The notes: generated by a model from the sequence alone, not told the origin. Positions 8,790 through 17,266 are shown, counted from the first letter of the stretch. The stretch is 64,000 nt of DNA from Roseateles_B sp041913905 (GCA_041913905.1 JAYSEK010000029.1:6772-70771), one strand, 5' to 3'. Program-made: numbers and translations.

Positions 8790-9580
8790 GCGGCCATCTC
8801 CTCGGCACCGGCCTGCGCCACGCCCAGGTAGGCCTCCTGCACCACGGGCAGGGCCATGACCTCGCCCGGCGCACCATCGGCCACCAGGCGCCCCTGGTGC
8901 AGCACGACGATGCGGTCCGCGAGCTCGCGCACCACGTCCATCTTGTGCTCGACCAGGAGCAGCGTGTGCCGCCCTTCGCGCTTGAGTTCGCGGATCAGGT
9001 CCAGCACCACCGGCACCTCGTCCACGCTCATGCCCGCCGTGGGTTCGTCGAACATATAGACCTTGGGCTGCAGCGCCATCAGCACGGCGACCTCCAGCTT
9101 GCGCTGATCGCCATGCGGCAGGCTGGCGGCCAGGACCTGCGACTTGGACGCGAGCCGCACCCGCTCCAGCAGCGCCATCGACTCCTCGATCAGCGCCTTG
9201 CGCTTCACCCAGACCGACAGCATCTTCAGCCCCAGCCCCTGCCTTGCCTGCACGGCCAGCCGCACGTTCTCCAGCACCGGCAAATGCGGGAACAGCTGCG
9301 TCAGCTGGAAGGCCCGCCCCAGGCCGCGACGCGTGCGCAGCGGCGCCGGCAGCGAACTCAGGTCTTCCCCATCGAGCAAGACCTGACCCTCACTCGCCGG
9401 CAGCTGCCCCGAGATCAGATTGAAGTAGGTCGTCTTGCCCGCTCCATTGGGCCCCACGATGGCCGTCAGCGAGCCCGGCGCAAAGGCACACGAGACCCGA
9501 TCAACAGCCACATGCCCACCGAACCGTATCGTCAAGTTCTTTGTTTCAAGCACAGGTAATCCAAACTCGTTGATGTGCAC
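8786..9580 (-). CDS. livG: Branched-chain-type ABC transporter ATPase (LivG-like)
   Basis: A 264-residue ABC ATPase of the same importer. Walker A GPNGAGKTT near residue 46, GLGRAFQLTQLFPHLPVLEN near 93, and Walker B VYMFDEPTAGMS near 180 (the MS in place of LN/LS is mildly unusual). The signature region reads LPHGDQRKLE instead of LSYGQQR. The start is uncertain: no in-frame ATG exists, so GTG at 9580 is used, with GTG at 9553 (giving MLETKNLTIRFGG) equally plausible. Neither has a strong RBS. The 40-bp tandem repeat lies directly upstream. Confidence 0.9.
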   Translation of the reverse strand: MHINEFGLPVLETKNLTIRFGGHVAVDRVSCAFAPGSLTAIVGPNGAGKTTYFNLISGQLPASEGQVLLDGEDLSSLPAPLRTRRGLGRAFQLTQLFPHLPVLENVRLAVQARQGLGLKMLSVWVKRKALIEESMALLERVRLASKSQVLAASLPHGDQRKLEVAVLMALQPKVYMFDEPTAGMSVDEVPVVLDLIRELKREGRHTLLLVEHKMDVVRELADRIVVLHQGRLVADGAPGEVMALPVVQEAYLGVAQAGAEEMAA

Positions 9581-9587
9581 CCCATCG

Positions 9588-9697
9588 AGCTTCCAGAGCC
9601 CGAGGCGTAGCGAGCGGCCGTCTGCCCAGCTTCCAGAGCCCGAGGCGTAGCGAGCGGCCGTCTGCCCAGCTTCCAGAGCCCGAGGCGTAGCGAGCGG
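9588..9697. repeat. 40-bp tandem repeat, 2.75 copies
   Basis: Copies at 9588-9627 and 9628-9667 are identical; a third, 30-base partial copy follows at 9668-9697. The unit begins agcttccagagcccgaggcg and ends ccgtctgccc. Its core gaggcgtagcgagcgg is an imperfect palindrome-like, REP-style string. It sits between the binding-protein gene and livG, inside one presumed transcript. Confidence 0.95.
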
Positions 9698-9792
9698 ACG
9701 CTGGACTAGGCGCGGGGGGACCCAAAGACCGGAGCGACCTTGGGGGTCGTGAGGATCTTTGGGGGGGGTCCGCAACGACGGCCAGCGTTCGC
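9695..9792 (-). terminator. Large nested imperfect palindrome after the binding-protein gene
   Basis: Three nested arms are visible: outer gcggacgctgg (9695-9705) with ccagcgttcgc (9782-9792); middle ggacccaaagacc (9718-9730) with gatctttgggggggtcc (9755-9771); and apex gacc/ggtc near 9736-9748. It starts 12 bases after the stop of the binding-protein gene. It could terminate or attenuate transcription or protect the upstream mRNA from 3' decay, so that the binding protein is made in excess. There is no U-run on the transcribed strand, so a classical intrinsic terminator is unlikely. Confidence 0.5.
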
Positions 9793-9804
9793 GCAGTAGC
9801 CGAG

Positions 9805-11007
9805 CTAGTGTTTGTTGCGGATGGGGACGGCCATCTCCTCCGGCTTGATCTCCCGCACCAACTCCGGCACCCCCCACTCGAACGCCTTGTCCACCTTGAT
9901 CCTGAAGTGGTACATGGACTGCATGGCCTGATGGTCCTCCGGCCGGAATGTCATGCGTCCCTTGGGCGTCTCGAAGCTCATGCCTTCCATGGCCTTGATC
10001 AGCTTGTGGCTCGCGGTGTCGCCGCCCGTCTTCTTCAGGGCCTCCACGAGCGCGATGCCCGCCGTCATGCCGCCCGCCGTGAAGAAGTCCGGCGGCGTCT
10101 TGAACTGCTTGTAGTGGTTGGCCACCAGCCATTCGTTGACCGGGTTCTTGGGCATGCCGAAGTAGTAGTAACTGGCCCCCTCCATGCCCGGGAACTGCTT
10201 GTAGGCCACCATGGCCGGCAGGATGTTGCCGCCGGTGGCGATCTCGATGCCGTAGCGCTTGAGGTCCAGGTCGGCGATCTTGAAGGGGTTGCCGGCCCCG
10301 GCCCAGATGATGAAGATGACCTTGCGCCCCGGCTGGTCCTTGAGCTTGTCGATCAGGCGTTGAGCCCCCGCGGTGAAGTCCGTGGTGTTGGTGGGCAGGT
10401 ACTCCTCATGGACGAGCTTGGCCTTCTTGATGGCGTCCTTGAAGGCCTTGACGCCATCTCGGCCGAAGGCGTAGTCCTGCGCCAGGGTGGCGATCACGGT
10501 GCCGGGCTTGTCCAGCGCCACGGCGTTGGCGATGGCGTCCTGCGAGCTGTTGCGGCCGGTGCGGAAGATGTACTTGTTCCACTTCTCGCCGGTGATGGCG
10601 TCGGCCACCGCGGGCTCCACCAGCAGGATCTTCTTGTACTCCTCGGCCACCGGCAGCAGGGCCAGGGCCACGCCGCTGGACGAGGGGCCGACGGCGATGT
10701 CGGCCTTGTCATCGCCATAGGCGGCGGCCAGCAGGCTCTTGCCCACGTCGGGCTTGCCCTGGTCGTCCTTCTCGATCACGACCAGCTTCTTGCCGTTGAC
10801 CATCATCGTGCCACCGGTGGCGTAGTCCAGCCCCATCATCAGGCCGGTCTGCGTCTGCTTGCCGTAGGCCTCCAGCGGACCGGTCTTGGAGTAGACGTGG
10901 GCGATGCGGATCTCGTTGCCGGCAGCCTGCGCCAGCGGCTGCAGGCCCAGCAGGCTGCAGGCGCCGATCAGGGCAAGACCCGCCGCACGGCGGTGGATGA
11001 GGGGCAT
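9805..11007 (-). CDS. Branched-chain-type ABC transporter substrate-binding protein
   Basis: A 400-residue periplasmic binding protein (Peripla_BP_6, LivJ/LivK-like) with a signal peptide of about 27 residues (AGLALIGACSLLGLQPLAQA). The mature part starts NEIRIAHVYSKTGPLEAYGK. Typical segments include VGPSSSGVALALLPVAEEYK and IATLAQDYAFGRDGVKAFK. ATG at 11007 has AGGAGA six bases upstream. First gene of the importer operon, followed by the palindrome and tandem repeat before livG. Ligand unknown. Confidence 0.92.
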   Translation of the reverse strand: MPLIHRRAAGLALIGACSLLGLQPLAQAAGNEIRIAHVYSKTGPLEAYGKQTQTGLMMGLDYATGGTMMVNGKKLVVIEKDDQGKPDVGKSLLAAAYGDDKADIAVGPSSSGVALALLPVAEEYKKILLVEPAVADAITGEKWNKYIFRTGRNSSQDAIANAVALDKPGTVIATLAQDYAFGRDGVKAFKDAIKKAKLVHEEYLPTNTTDFTAGAQRLIDKLKDQPGRKVIFIIWAGAGNPFKIADLDLKRYGIEIATGGNILPAMVAYKQFPGMEGASYYYFGMPKNPVNEWLVANHYKQFKTPPDFFTAGGMTAGIALVEALKKTGGDTASHKLIKAMEGMSFETPKGRMTFRPEDHQAMQSMYHFRIKVDKAFEWGVPELVREIKPEEMAVPIRNKH

Positions 11008-11357
11008 GGCATGTCTCCTGTTTTGATGTCGCCCGGCATCTGCGCCCGGCCTGGCGATCATGGTGCAAAGGCCGTGCCTGAGAGACGCAGGACAGGGCGG
11101 CGGGGCTGCAAAACACGGGTAAGCCCTGAGTCCTCGCCCGCGACGCCTCGCCTGCGGCGCCCTTGCAACCCTCCTGCGCCCCTTCGCGACGTGGCTGCCG
11201 ATCGCGCCGCTCGGCACGCCGCTGTCTGCAGACCGGGCAGGCATGATCGGATTTCGGACACACGCATCAGCCTGTCCGTCTGTCAGACAAAGCCAGGCCC
11301 GGCGCCCGCCGGTGGGGACTTTCGACATCCGGGTGCGGCGGCCGCTAGAGTCGGCGC
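11008..11357. promoter_or_regulatory. Divergent promoter region with two related palindromes
   Basis: This 350-base gap lies between the LIV-type importer operon (minus) and the acetyltransferase (plus). Two palindromes share half-sites: GTCTGCAGAC (11224-11233, perfect) and GTCTGTCAGAC (11278-11288, perfect around a central T). Their centres are about 55 bp apart, roughly five helical turns, which would suit paired regulator binding. No regulator gene is adjacent. No -35/-10 pair was assigned. Confidence 0.4.
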
Positions 11358-11894
11358 ATGAGCATCCTCCACACGCCCCGACTACGCCTGGAACCCATGG
11401 TCCCCGCTCACCGCCTGGGTCTGAACCGTCTCAACAGCGACCCCGTGGTGATGCGCTACCTCAGCGGCCAGCCCGAGACGCAGGAAGAGACCGACGCCGT
11501 GATCGAGCGCGTGCAGGCCCGCTGGGCCGCGCATGGCTTCTCCTGGTGGAGCTTCATCGAGCTGGAGACCGAAGAGATCATCGGCGCCGGCTGCATCCAG
11601 CACCTGGGCCGCGTGGTGGGCGAGCCGCTGGAGATCGGCTGGCGGCTGCGCCGGGACCGCTGGGGCCGCGGCCTGGCCAGCGAGGCCGCGCAGGCCATGG
11701 GCGACTTCGCCTTCCGCACCCAGCCCATCGAGCTGCTGGTGTCGGTCTGCCATCCGGAGAACGAAAACTCCTGGCGCGTGATGGAGCGGCTGGGCATGCA
11801 GGACAAGGGCCTGTGCCGCGCCTATGACATGGACGTGCGGCGTTACGAGATCAGCCGCGAGGCCTGGCTGCAGCGAGCCCGCGTGCGCACCTGA
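11358..11894 (+). CDS. GNAT-family N-acetyltransferase (RimJ/RimL-like)
   Basis: A 178-residue cytoplasmic acyltransferase using acetyl-CoA. It starts with the RimL-type TPRLRLEPM, has the acetyl-CoA loop RRDRWGRGLASEA near residues 98-110, and HPENENSWRVMERLGM near 133-148 (motif B of the family). Targets may be ribosomal-protein N-termini, small amines or antibiotics; the sequence does not decide. It converges with the chemoreceptor gene 25 bases downstream. Confidence 0.9.
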   Translation: MSILHTPRLRLEPMVPAHRLGLNRLNSDPVVMRYLSGQPETQEETDAVIERVQARWAAHGFSWWSFIELETEEIIGAGCIQHLGRVVGEPLEIGWRLRRDRWGRGLASEAAQAMGDFAFRTQPIELLVSVCHPENENSWRVMERLGMQDKGLCRAYDMDVRRYEISREAWLQRARVRT

Positions 11895-11918
11895 TCCCAC
11901 GCCAGTCGGGCGCAGCCC

Positions 11919-13463
11919 TCAGCGGCCGCGCACCTTGAACACCGACACCGCCTCGGCCAGGGCCACGGCCTGCTGGCGCAGGGACTCCGCGGCGGCGGCC
12001 GTCTGCTCCACCAGGGCGGCGTTCTGCTGCGTCATGCCGTCCAGGCTGGTCATGGCCTGGTTGATCTGGGCAATGCCGTCGGACTGGCTGGCACTGCTGC
12101 TGCTGATCTCGCCCACCGTGGTGGTGACGTGCTGCACCGCCTGCAGGATCTCCCCCATCGAGGCGCCCGCGCGGTCGACCTGCGCCGAGCCGGCATGGAC
12201 GCGCTCCACCGAATCCATGATCAGGGCCTTGATCTCCTTGGCCGCCTGCGCACTGCGCTGGGCCAGCGCCCTCACCTCGCCCGCCACCACCGCAAAGCCG
12301 CGCCCCTGCTCACCAGCGCGGGCGGCCTCGACCGCCGCATTCAGAGCCAGGATGTTGGTCTGGAAGGCCACGCCGTCGATCACGGAAATGATGTCTGAAA
12401 TCTTGCGGCTGGACTCGGCGATGCCCTGCATCGTGGACACCACTTCGCCCATCACGGCCGCACCGCTGCGGGCCTGCCCGGCCGCGGTGTCCGCCAGCTT
12501 GCTGGTCTGCTGCGCCGCGTGCGACGACTGCTGGACCTGGCCCGTCAGGTCATGCACGGAAGCCGCGGTCTGCTCCAGGTTCGCCGCAGCCTGCTCGGTG
12601 CGGGCCGACAGGTCCTGGCTGCCCTGGGCCACCTCGCCCGAGGCGACCTCCATGGACTCCGTGGCCTCGCGAATCGCCACCACCATGCCGGTCAGCCGCT
12701 CCTGCATGTGCCGCAGCTCGCGCTGGATCTGGCCGAGTTCGTCGCTCGCTTCCTGGGCCAGATCCTGGCGCAGATCGCCTTGCGCCACCGCGTGCATGGC
12801 ACCCTGCAGCAGCCCCAGCCGCGAGCGGAGATTGCGGGCGAACAGCTCCACGCCGCCCAGGGCGAGGAGGCCGGCCACCACCACCGCGATCAGCGCGAAA
12901 TTGCTGTCCCGCCGCGCGACGGCCGCCACATCGTCGGTGTACACGCCGGACCCGATCACCCAGCCCCAGGGCGCGAAGCCCTGCACAAAGGAGCGCTTGG
13001 GCTCGGGATCCTTGGCCCCCGGCTTGGGCCAGAGGTAGTCCACCATGCCGCTGCCATGCGCTTTCACCACATCGACGAACTCGACGAACAGGCGCTTGCC
13101 GGCGGGATCCTTGCTGGCGCTCAGGTCCTGCCCGTTCAGCTCGGGCTTGATCGGGTGCATCACCATGCGCGGACCCATGTCGTTGATCCAGAGGTATTCG
13201 CTGCCGGAGTACCGGATCTTGCCGATGGCCGCTGCCGCCGCGGCCCGTGCGTCGGCATCGCTCACGGAGCCGCCCCGCGCCTTGTCGTAATGCTCCTGCG
13301 CAATCTTCATGGCGCCCTTCACCTGCTCGACGGTCGTCGCCAGCTTGACTTCCAGCAAGCTGGCCGTCGTGCGCTGGGTCAGGATCATCACCACCGCCAC
13401 AAAGCCCAGCACGACCGCCAAGACAGCGAGCCGCATCCGGTTCACCAGGGTCAATCGGTTCAT
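11919..13463 (-). CDS. Methyl-accepting chemotaxis protein with Cache sensor
   Basis: A 514-residue transmembrane chemoreceptor. TM1 at about 10-28; periplasmic single-Cache (sCache_2-type) domain at about 35-185 with YLWINDMGPRMVMHPIKPEL and GWVIGSGVYTDD; TM2 at about 190-208; HAMP to about 262; cytoplasmic signalling coiled coil with the conserved hairpin tip FQTNILALNAAVEAARAGEQ near 375. It ends in VFKVRGR and lacks a C-terminal CheR/CheB-tethering pentapeptide. Such Cache receptors often sense small organic acids, but the ligand here is unknown. No che genes are nearby. Confidence 0.94.
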   Translation of the reverse strand: MNRLTLVNRMRLAVLAVVLGFVAVVMILTQRTTASLLEVKLATTVEQVKGAMKIAQEHYDKARGGSVSDADARAAAAAAIGKIRYSGSEYLWINDMGPRMVMHPIKPELNGQDLSASKDPAGKRLFVEFVDVVKAHGSGMVDYLWPKPGAKDPEPKRSFVQGFAPWGWVIGSGVYTDDVAAVARRDSNFALIAVVVAGLLALGGVELFARNLRSRLGLLQGAMHAVAQGDLRQDLAQEASDELGQIQRELRHMQERLTGMVVAIREATESMEVASGEVAQGSQDLSARTEQAAANLEQTAASVHDLTGQVQQSSHAAQQTSKLADTAAGQARSGAAVMGEVVSTMQGIAESSRKISDIISVIDGVAFQTNILALNAAVEAARAGEQGRGFAVVAGEVRALAQRSAQAAKEIKALIMDSVERVHAGSAQVDRAGASMGEILQAVQHVTTTVGEISSSSASQSDGIAQINQAMTSLDGMTQQNAALVEQTAAAAESLRQQAVALAEAVSVFKVRGR

Positions 13464-13625
13464 GGAAAACCTCCCGTAGGTGCGACGCAGGCCAAGGCCG
13501 GCAAGGGACGGGAAAGGCCGGCAGGTGTCCGGACTATGAACCTGCCTCGGCGCCAGTTCAACAGCAGCATTTCACGCTCGGGCCCTGCCCTTGGGGCCTG
13601 GCGCACCCGCGCCACAGGGCGGCGC

Positions 13626-15119
13626 TCAGCGCTCCAGCAATGGCAGCTTGTCGTACAGCGAGGCGCGGGACATGCGCAGCAGCTTGGCCGCCGCCAGCTT
13701 GTTGCCGCCCGTGGCGCGCAGGGCCGCACGCAGCGCCGCACGCTCCAGCTCGGCGATCTGCTCGGCCAGCGGGCGCAGCAGGCGCGGATCGTCCGGGCTG
13801 GGCTCGCTCGCCGGCAAGGGGCCGGGACGCTCGCCGGGCATGGGTCCGGCACCGCGCCCAGAGGTCGCCGCGGCATGCTTCAGGTAGGGCGCCAGCTGGG
13901 CGGCCTGCAGCAGCATCTCGTCGCCCATCAGGCAGGCCTGCTCCAGCACATTGCGCAGCTCGCGGATGTTGCCGGGCCAGTCCTGCCGCATCAGCAGCTC
14001 CAGCGCGTCCGGCGCCAGGCTGCGCGAGGCCATGCCAGCACGCCGCACGATGTCCTCCAGCAGGGTTTCGGCCAGGGCCTCGATGTCGTCCAGGCGCTCG
14101 CGCAGCGGCGGCACGCGCAGGGGCAGCACGTTGAGGCGGTAGTAGAGATCGGCACGGAACTCCCCGCGTGCCACCATGGCCGGCAGGTCGCGGCTGGTGG
14201 CGGCGATCACGCGCACATCGACGCGGATCACGGTGTTGCTGCCCAGCGGCTCCAGCTCCTGCTCCTGCAGCACGCGCAGCAGCTTGCTCTGCAGCGGCAG
14301 GGGCATGTCGCCGATCTCGTCCAGGAACAGCGTGCCCCCGTCCGCCAGCTTGAACTTGCCCTCGCGCCCCTTGCGGTCCGCGCCTGTGTAGGCGCCCGGG
14401 GCGACGCCGAAGAACTCGGCCTCCAGCAGCGTTTCGGGCACGGCGGCGATGTTGAGGCTCACCAGTGGCTTGTGCGCGCGCGGCGAGGCCGTATGGATGG
14501 CGTGCGCGAGCAGCTCCTTGCCCGTGCCCGTCTCGCCCAGCAGCAGCACGGTGGCATCGGACAGCGCGGCGCGGCGCGCCTGCCGCTTGATCTCCAGCGC
14601 CGGCGCACTGCTGCCCACGAAGCTGGCGATGCTGTACTTGGGCCGGCGGTTCTTCACCTGCTCGGCGGCAAGCTGGCGGCGGGTCTCGTCCAGCTCCTGC
14701 TGCAAGCGGTTGAACTTGGCGATCAGCGGCTGCAGGGTCGTCTCGGGATGGTCCAGCAGCACCATGCCCACCGCGCCGATCACCGCACCCGAATCGTCAC
14801 GCAGGGGCAGGCGGCTGACCAGAAAGGTGCCGGCCTTGTTGGTCAGCAGATCCACCAGCATGGGCTGGCCCTGGTCCACCACCTGAGCCATCAGCGTGTT
14901 GGGCACCACCTCCTCGACGCGTCGGCCGACGAACTCGGCCTCGTCGCCGAAGCCCAGGGCCGGGAGGAAGCGCTTGTAGCCCTCGGAGATCCAGACGATG
15001 CGATGCTGGCGGTCGACCACCATCATGCCCTCCACCGTTCGGGCGAAGACCTCGAACATGGACTGCGCGGCCAGGCGCAGCACGCCATCGGCATCCTGGG
15101 GCAGAAGGGGCGGGTTCAT
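13626..15119 (-). CDS. Sigma-54-dependent transcriptional activator with PAS sensor
   Basis: A 497-residue bacterial enhancer-binding protein. N-terminal PAS domain at about 15-130 (VEGMMVVDRQHRIVWISEGY), AAA+ domain at about 165-400 and a Fis-type helix-turn-helix at the C-terminus (GGNKLAAAKLLRMSRASLYDKL). AAA+ motifs: GETGTGKELLA (Walker A), GGTLFLDEIGDM (Walker B), and GAYTGA in place of GAFTGA in the sigma-54 contact loop; Tyr is a tolerated variant there. It lies 135 bases downstream of the peptide-modification cluster on the same strand, but a functional tie is not shown. The ATG at 15119 was chosen because it directly precedes the PAS helix. Family clear, signal unknown. Confidence 0.93.
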   Translation of the reverse strand: MNPPLLPQDADGVLRLAAQSMFEVFARTVEGMMVVDRQHRIVWISEGYKRFLPALGFGDEAEFVGRRVEEVVPNTLMAQVVDQGQPMLVDLLTNKAGTFLVSRLPLRDDSGAVIGAVGMVLLDHPETTLQPLIAKFNRLQQELDETRRQLAAEQVKNRRPKYSIASFVGSSAPALEIKRQARRAALSDATVLLLGETGTGKELLAHAIHTASPRAHKPLVSLNIAAVPETLLEAEFFGVAPGAYTGADRKGREGKFKLADGGTLFLDEIGDMPLPLQSKLLRVLQEQELEPLGSNTVIRVDVRVIAATSRDLPAMVARGEFRADLYYRLNVLPLRVPPLRERLDDIEALAETLLEDIVRRAGMASRSLAPDALELLMRQDWPGNIRELRNVLEQACLMGDEMLLQAAQLAPYLKHAAATSGRGAGPMPGERPGPLPASEPSPDDPRLLRPLAEQIAELERAALRAALRATGGNKLAAAKLLRMSRASLYDKLPLLER

Positions 15120-15254
15120 CGGTGCGGTACAGCGGCGGCGGGAACTGCGGGCGACTGTAGCGCGCGGCTGCTTTGCGCTGCTGCCCCAGTCCCTACGGGC
15201 TTCCACCAATTCAATCCGCTGTTTCAGCTTTCGAGCCGCGCGGGTGCTGCCGAA

Positions 15255-15959
15255 CTAGCGCCGAAGCAGAAAGCCCGCGACTGACATCCGACAGGCCATG
15301 CCTGCCGATGCGTCCACGCGGCTGATGAGGTGGAGCGTGTCTGGCGCCAGCAGCACCAGGCGGTTCGCCTTGGGAAAGATGCAACTGCCCACACCAGGGG
15401 ACAGCGCGGATTCCTCTTCACTCGCAGGGTTCAGCCACACGTTGAAGTCCGTTGCCGGCGCCAGGCGTGTGCGCGGATCCAGGATGATGAGTGCGCCGCC
15501 CCAATGGACATTCCAGCGCGGCTGGCAGTAATAGATGAAGCCACCGGCATAGCGCTCGCCGCCATCCGTGTGCAAGGACAGGGCGGAGCCCGCCGGATAG
15601 ACGTATTGGCGGGCGACAAATCCCTCCCAATCCCTGCCTTCGCCGCCAAACAGCCCCTCCTGCGCCTTCAGCGCGGCATGCACCCGTTCAAACAAGCCGT
15701 CCAGGGCATTGCCGAAGGGATGAAAGGCATAGGCCTCCCTGAGTTGTTGCGGCACTTCACGGCTGGCGAAATAGAGCGGGTCAGAGTGCAGCGGCATCCC
15801 GTCTCCCGGACGCCACACCTTGCTCACTACGCCGTCATGGCAGAGCTTGTACTCGCTGCGCGACACCAGCCCTTGCACTTCTGCAAAATCGGCCGCCGGG
15901 AGAAAGTCGTCGATCACCGTGTACTGCGAGGTGCTCAGCGTGGCCTGCATGGCGCTCAT
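15255..15959 (-). CDS. 2-oxoglutarate/Fe(II)-dependent oxygenase, peptide-tailoring candidate
   Basis: A 234-residue double-stranded beta-helix dioxygenase related to prolyl-4-hydroxylases. The iron facial triad is complete: His130 and Asp132 (SLHTDGG) and His210 (APDTLH). Arg224 in the HLISRV...GMACRMSVAGF stretch fits the 2-oxoglutarate salt-bridge position of the family (HxVxPVxxGxR). HWGGALIILDP is the typical beta-strand ahead of the distal His. Its start overlaps the radical SAM stop (ATGA), so the two are made together. It most likely hydroxylates the radical-SAM-modified peptide, which is inference from linkage. A second in-frame ATG three codons in is possible. Confidence 0.85.
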   Translation of the reverse strand: MSAMQATLSTSQYTVIDDFLPAADFAEVQGLVSRSEYKLCHDGVVSKVWRPGDGMPLHSDPLYFASREVPQQLREAYAFHPFGNALDGLFERVHAALKAQEGLFGGEGRDWEGFVARQYVYPAGSALSLHTDGGERYAGGFIYYCQPRWNVHWGGALIILDPRTRLAPATDFNVWLNPASEEESALSPGVGSCIFPKANRLVLLAPDTLHLISRVDASAGMACRMSVAGFLLRR

Positions 15960-17227
15960 CCCGCCACCGCCTGCAACGGAACAATGGGCAGCGTACGCCG
16001 CAGGGTTGCGGGCGGCGCAGGAATATCGCGGTGGAAGCGGGAGTTGGTGTAGTCCAAGGCCGCGGCCACGCGGGTAGCTTCCAAGCCGTTGCTCACGAAA
16101 TGCCGCGCCAGCATGCCGAAAAAGGCTGTCAACGCGTCGCAGTATGCAGACTTGTTGTCGAAGCCACGCACGGAGTCAAAGCGACTGATCAGGGAATAGA
16201 GCCCCGCGCCGCCACGGCAATAGTTCTGCCACAGGCATTCCCGGCAGTCCGTGGGCACCACGGCCTCCAGCTGGTGGAAATAGCGAAGCTCCGGGGAATT
16301 GAAATAATCCTGCAGTGTCGAGTTGAAGATGGTCTTGTTCCGGGGATAGATATTCAGCGCCTTGAGCTGGTCATCCGGCGACAGATCTCCGGAGGACGAC
16401 ACGGAAAACACACCATAGTCGATGGTGAAAGATTCTTCCGACCTCGCAAATGGCGCGCCGCGCGTGAGGAACTTCATGAAGTAATCAACGATGCGAACTT
16501 CCTTTTCGGCGTCGTCGACCAGAAGGTATTCGTCAGCGAGATCCAGCAGATACCGCCGCAGATCCGCCACCGTCTGAGCATCTGCCGTTTCACGCGACAG
16601 CATGGGAAGGAGGAAATTGGCCCGCTGGAAGCCCAGGTCCTGATAGAGATGCCTGAATATTTCGCGGCTGTCATGCGCAGGATTGATCACCACCAGCGCG
16701 CCGGGATCGTCGATCCGGCCCTGCCGTGCGGCAGCCTGCAAGGCTCGCAGACCTTTCAGCGTCCGCTGGTAGGTGCCTTTGTTCTGGTGATCGACCCGAG
16801 TGGCGTCGTGGATGTGCTCAGGCCCGTCGATGCTGACCCCGATATGAATCTTGAAACGCTCGAAGATTTCCAGCCAGCCATCATCAATCAGCATGGCATT
16901 GGTCTGCACATACAGCTGCAGCGTCTGCAGACGGGGCTGCAGGGCCGCCTGCAGCTTCTCGCACATGGCGGTGAACCGGCCCTTCTTCATCAGCAGGGGC
17001 TCGCCGCCATGGAAGATGAGGGACAGGTGCTCGGTCGACATCGCCTCGATGCCTTGCGAAATGAAATGAATCAGGGCATCCAGCGTGGCGGGCTGCATGA
17101 GGGCGTCATGGTCCTCGAAGTCCTTGTTGCCAAGATTGAACATATAGCAATATGAGCAATTTATATTGCATCGCTCCGTAATCTTGACAATAACTTCAAG
17201 CGTCTTCGCAGATATTTTTTCCACCAT
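15956..17227 (-). CDS. Radical SAM/SPASM peptide maturase (XyeB/GrrM/FxsB-like)
   Basis: A 423-residue radical S-adenosylmethionine enzyme. The cluster-binding motif is CNINCSYC (Cys20, Cys24, Cys27) followed by YMF. FHGGEPLL is the SAM-binding GGE motif near residue 80, and GVSIDGPEHIHD near 130 is typical of the group. The C-terminal SPASM domain has CRECLWQNYCRGG plus a later Cys (SAYCDAL), suiting two auxiliary Fe-S clusters. This architecture is that of RiPP maturases that cross-link aromatic side chains (three-residue cyclophane formers XyeB, GrrM, FxsB). No RRE (PqqD-like) domain is seen. ATG at 17227 is preferred; TTG at 17242 with an AGAGGG upstream is the alternative. It lies 59 bases after the precursor gene. 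Exact chemistry is inferred. Confidence 0.88.
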   Translation of the reverse strand: MVEKISAKTLEVIVKITERCNINCSYCYMFNLGNKDFEDHDALMQPATLDALIHFISQGIEAMSTEHLSLIFHGGEPLLMKKGRFTAMCEKLQAALQPRLQTLQLYVQTNAMLIDDGWLEIFERFKIHIGVSIDGPEHIHDATRVDHQNKGTYQRTLKGLRALQAAARQGRIDDPGALVVINPAHDSREIFRHLYQDLGFQRANFLLPMLSRETADAQTVADLRRYLLDLADEYLLVDDAEKEVRIVDYFMKFLTRGAPFARSEESFTIDYGVFSVSSSGDLSPDDQLKALNIYPRNKTIFNSTLQDYFNSPELRYFHQLEAVVPTDCRECLWQNYCRGGAGLYSLISRFDSVRGFDNKSAYCDALTAFFGMLARHFVSNGLEATRVAAALDYTNSRFHRDIPAPPATLRRTLPIVPLQAVAG

Positions 17228-17242
17228 CGCCCCAGCAAGCAA

Positions 17243-17266
17243 AGAGGGCCCTCTGACGAGAGCCCC
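17243..17266 (-). terminator. Hairpin between precursor and maturase genes (possible attenuator)
   Basis: AGAGGGCCCTCT (17243-17254) is a perfect palindrome. On the transcript, GGGGCUCU (from 17266) can pair with AGAG-GG-CCC, leaving a four-base loop and a GG bulge, followed by UCUUUG. It lies just before the maturase start. Partial termination here would give more precursor than enzyme mRNA, as is common in RiPP operons. The U-run is short, so strength is uncertain. Confidence 0.4.

Noticed and set aside
9695..9792. Classical intrinsic terminator
   Set aside because: The stem is long and imperfect and lacks a U-run on the transcribed strand; a REP-like or mRNA-stabilising role fits better.
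13626..15119. Sigma-54 activator as dedicated regulator of the RiPP cluster
   Set aside because: It is on the same strand 135 bases downstream, but no -24/-12 promoter (GG-N10-GC) was recognised ahead of the precursor. The link is unproven.
12519..15284. A 921-codon plus-strand open frame
   Set aside because: Antisense to the chemoreceptor and the sigma-54 activator, both of which have complete family motifs; low-complexity sequence without any domain.
17227..17242. TTG start for the radical SAM gene at 17242
   Set aside because: It would sit inside the hairpin; ATG at 17227 gives the usual short N-terminus before the CxxxCxxC motif. Kept as an alternative because AGAGGG precedes it.
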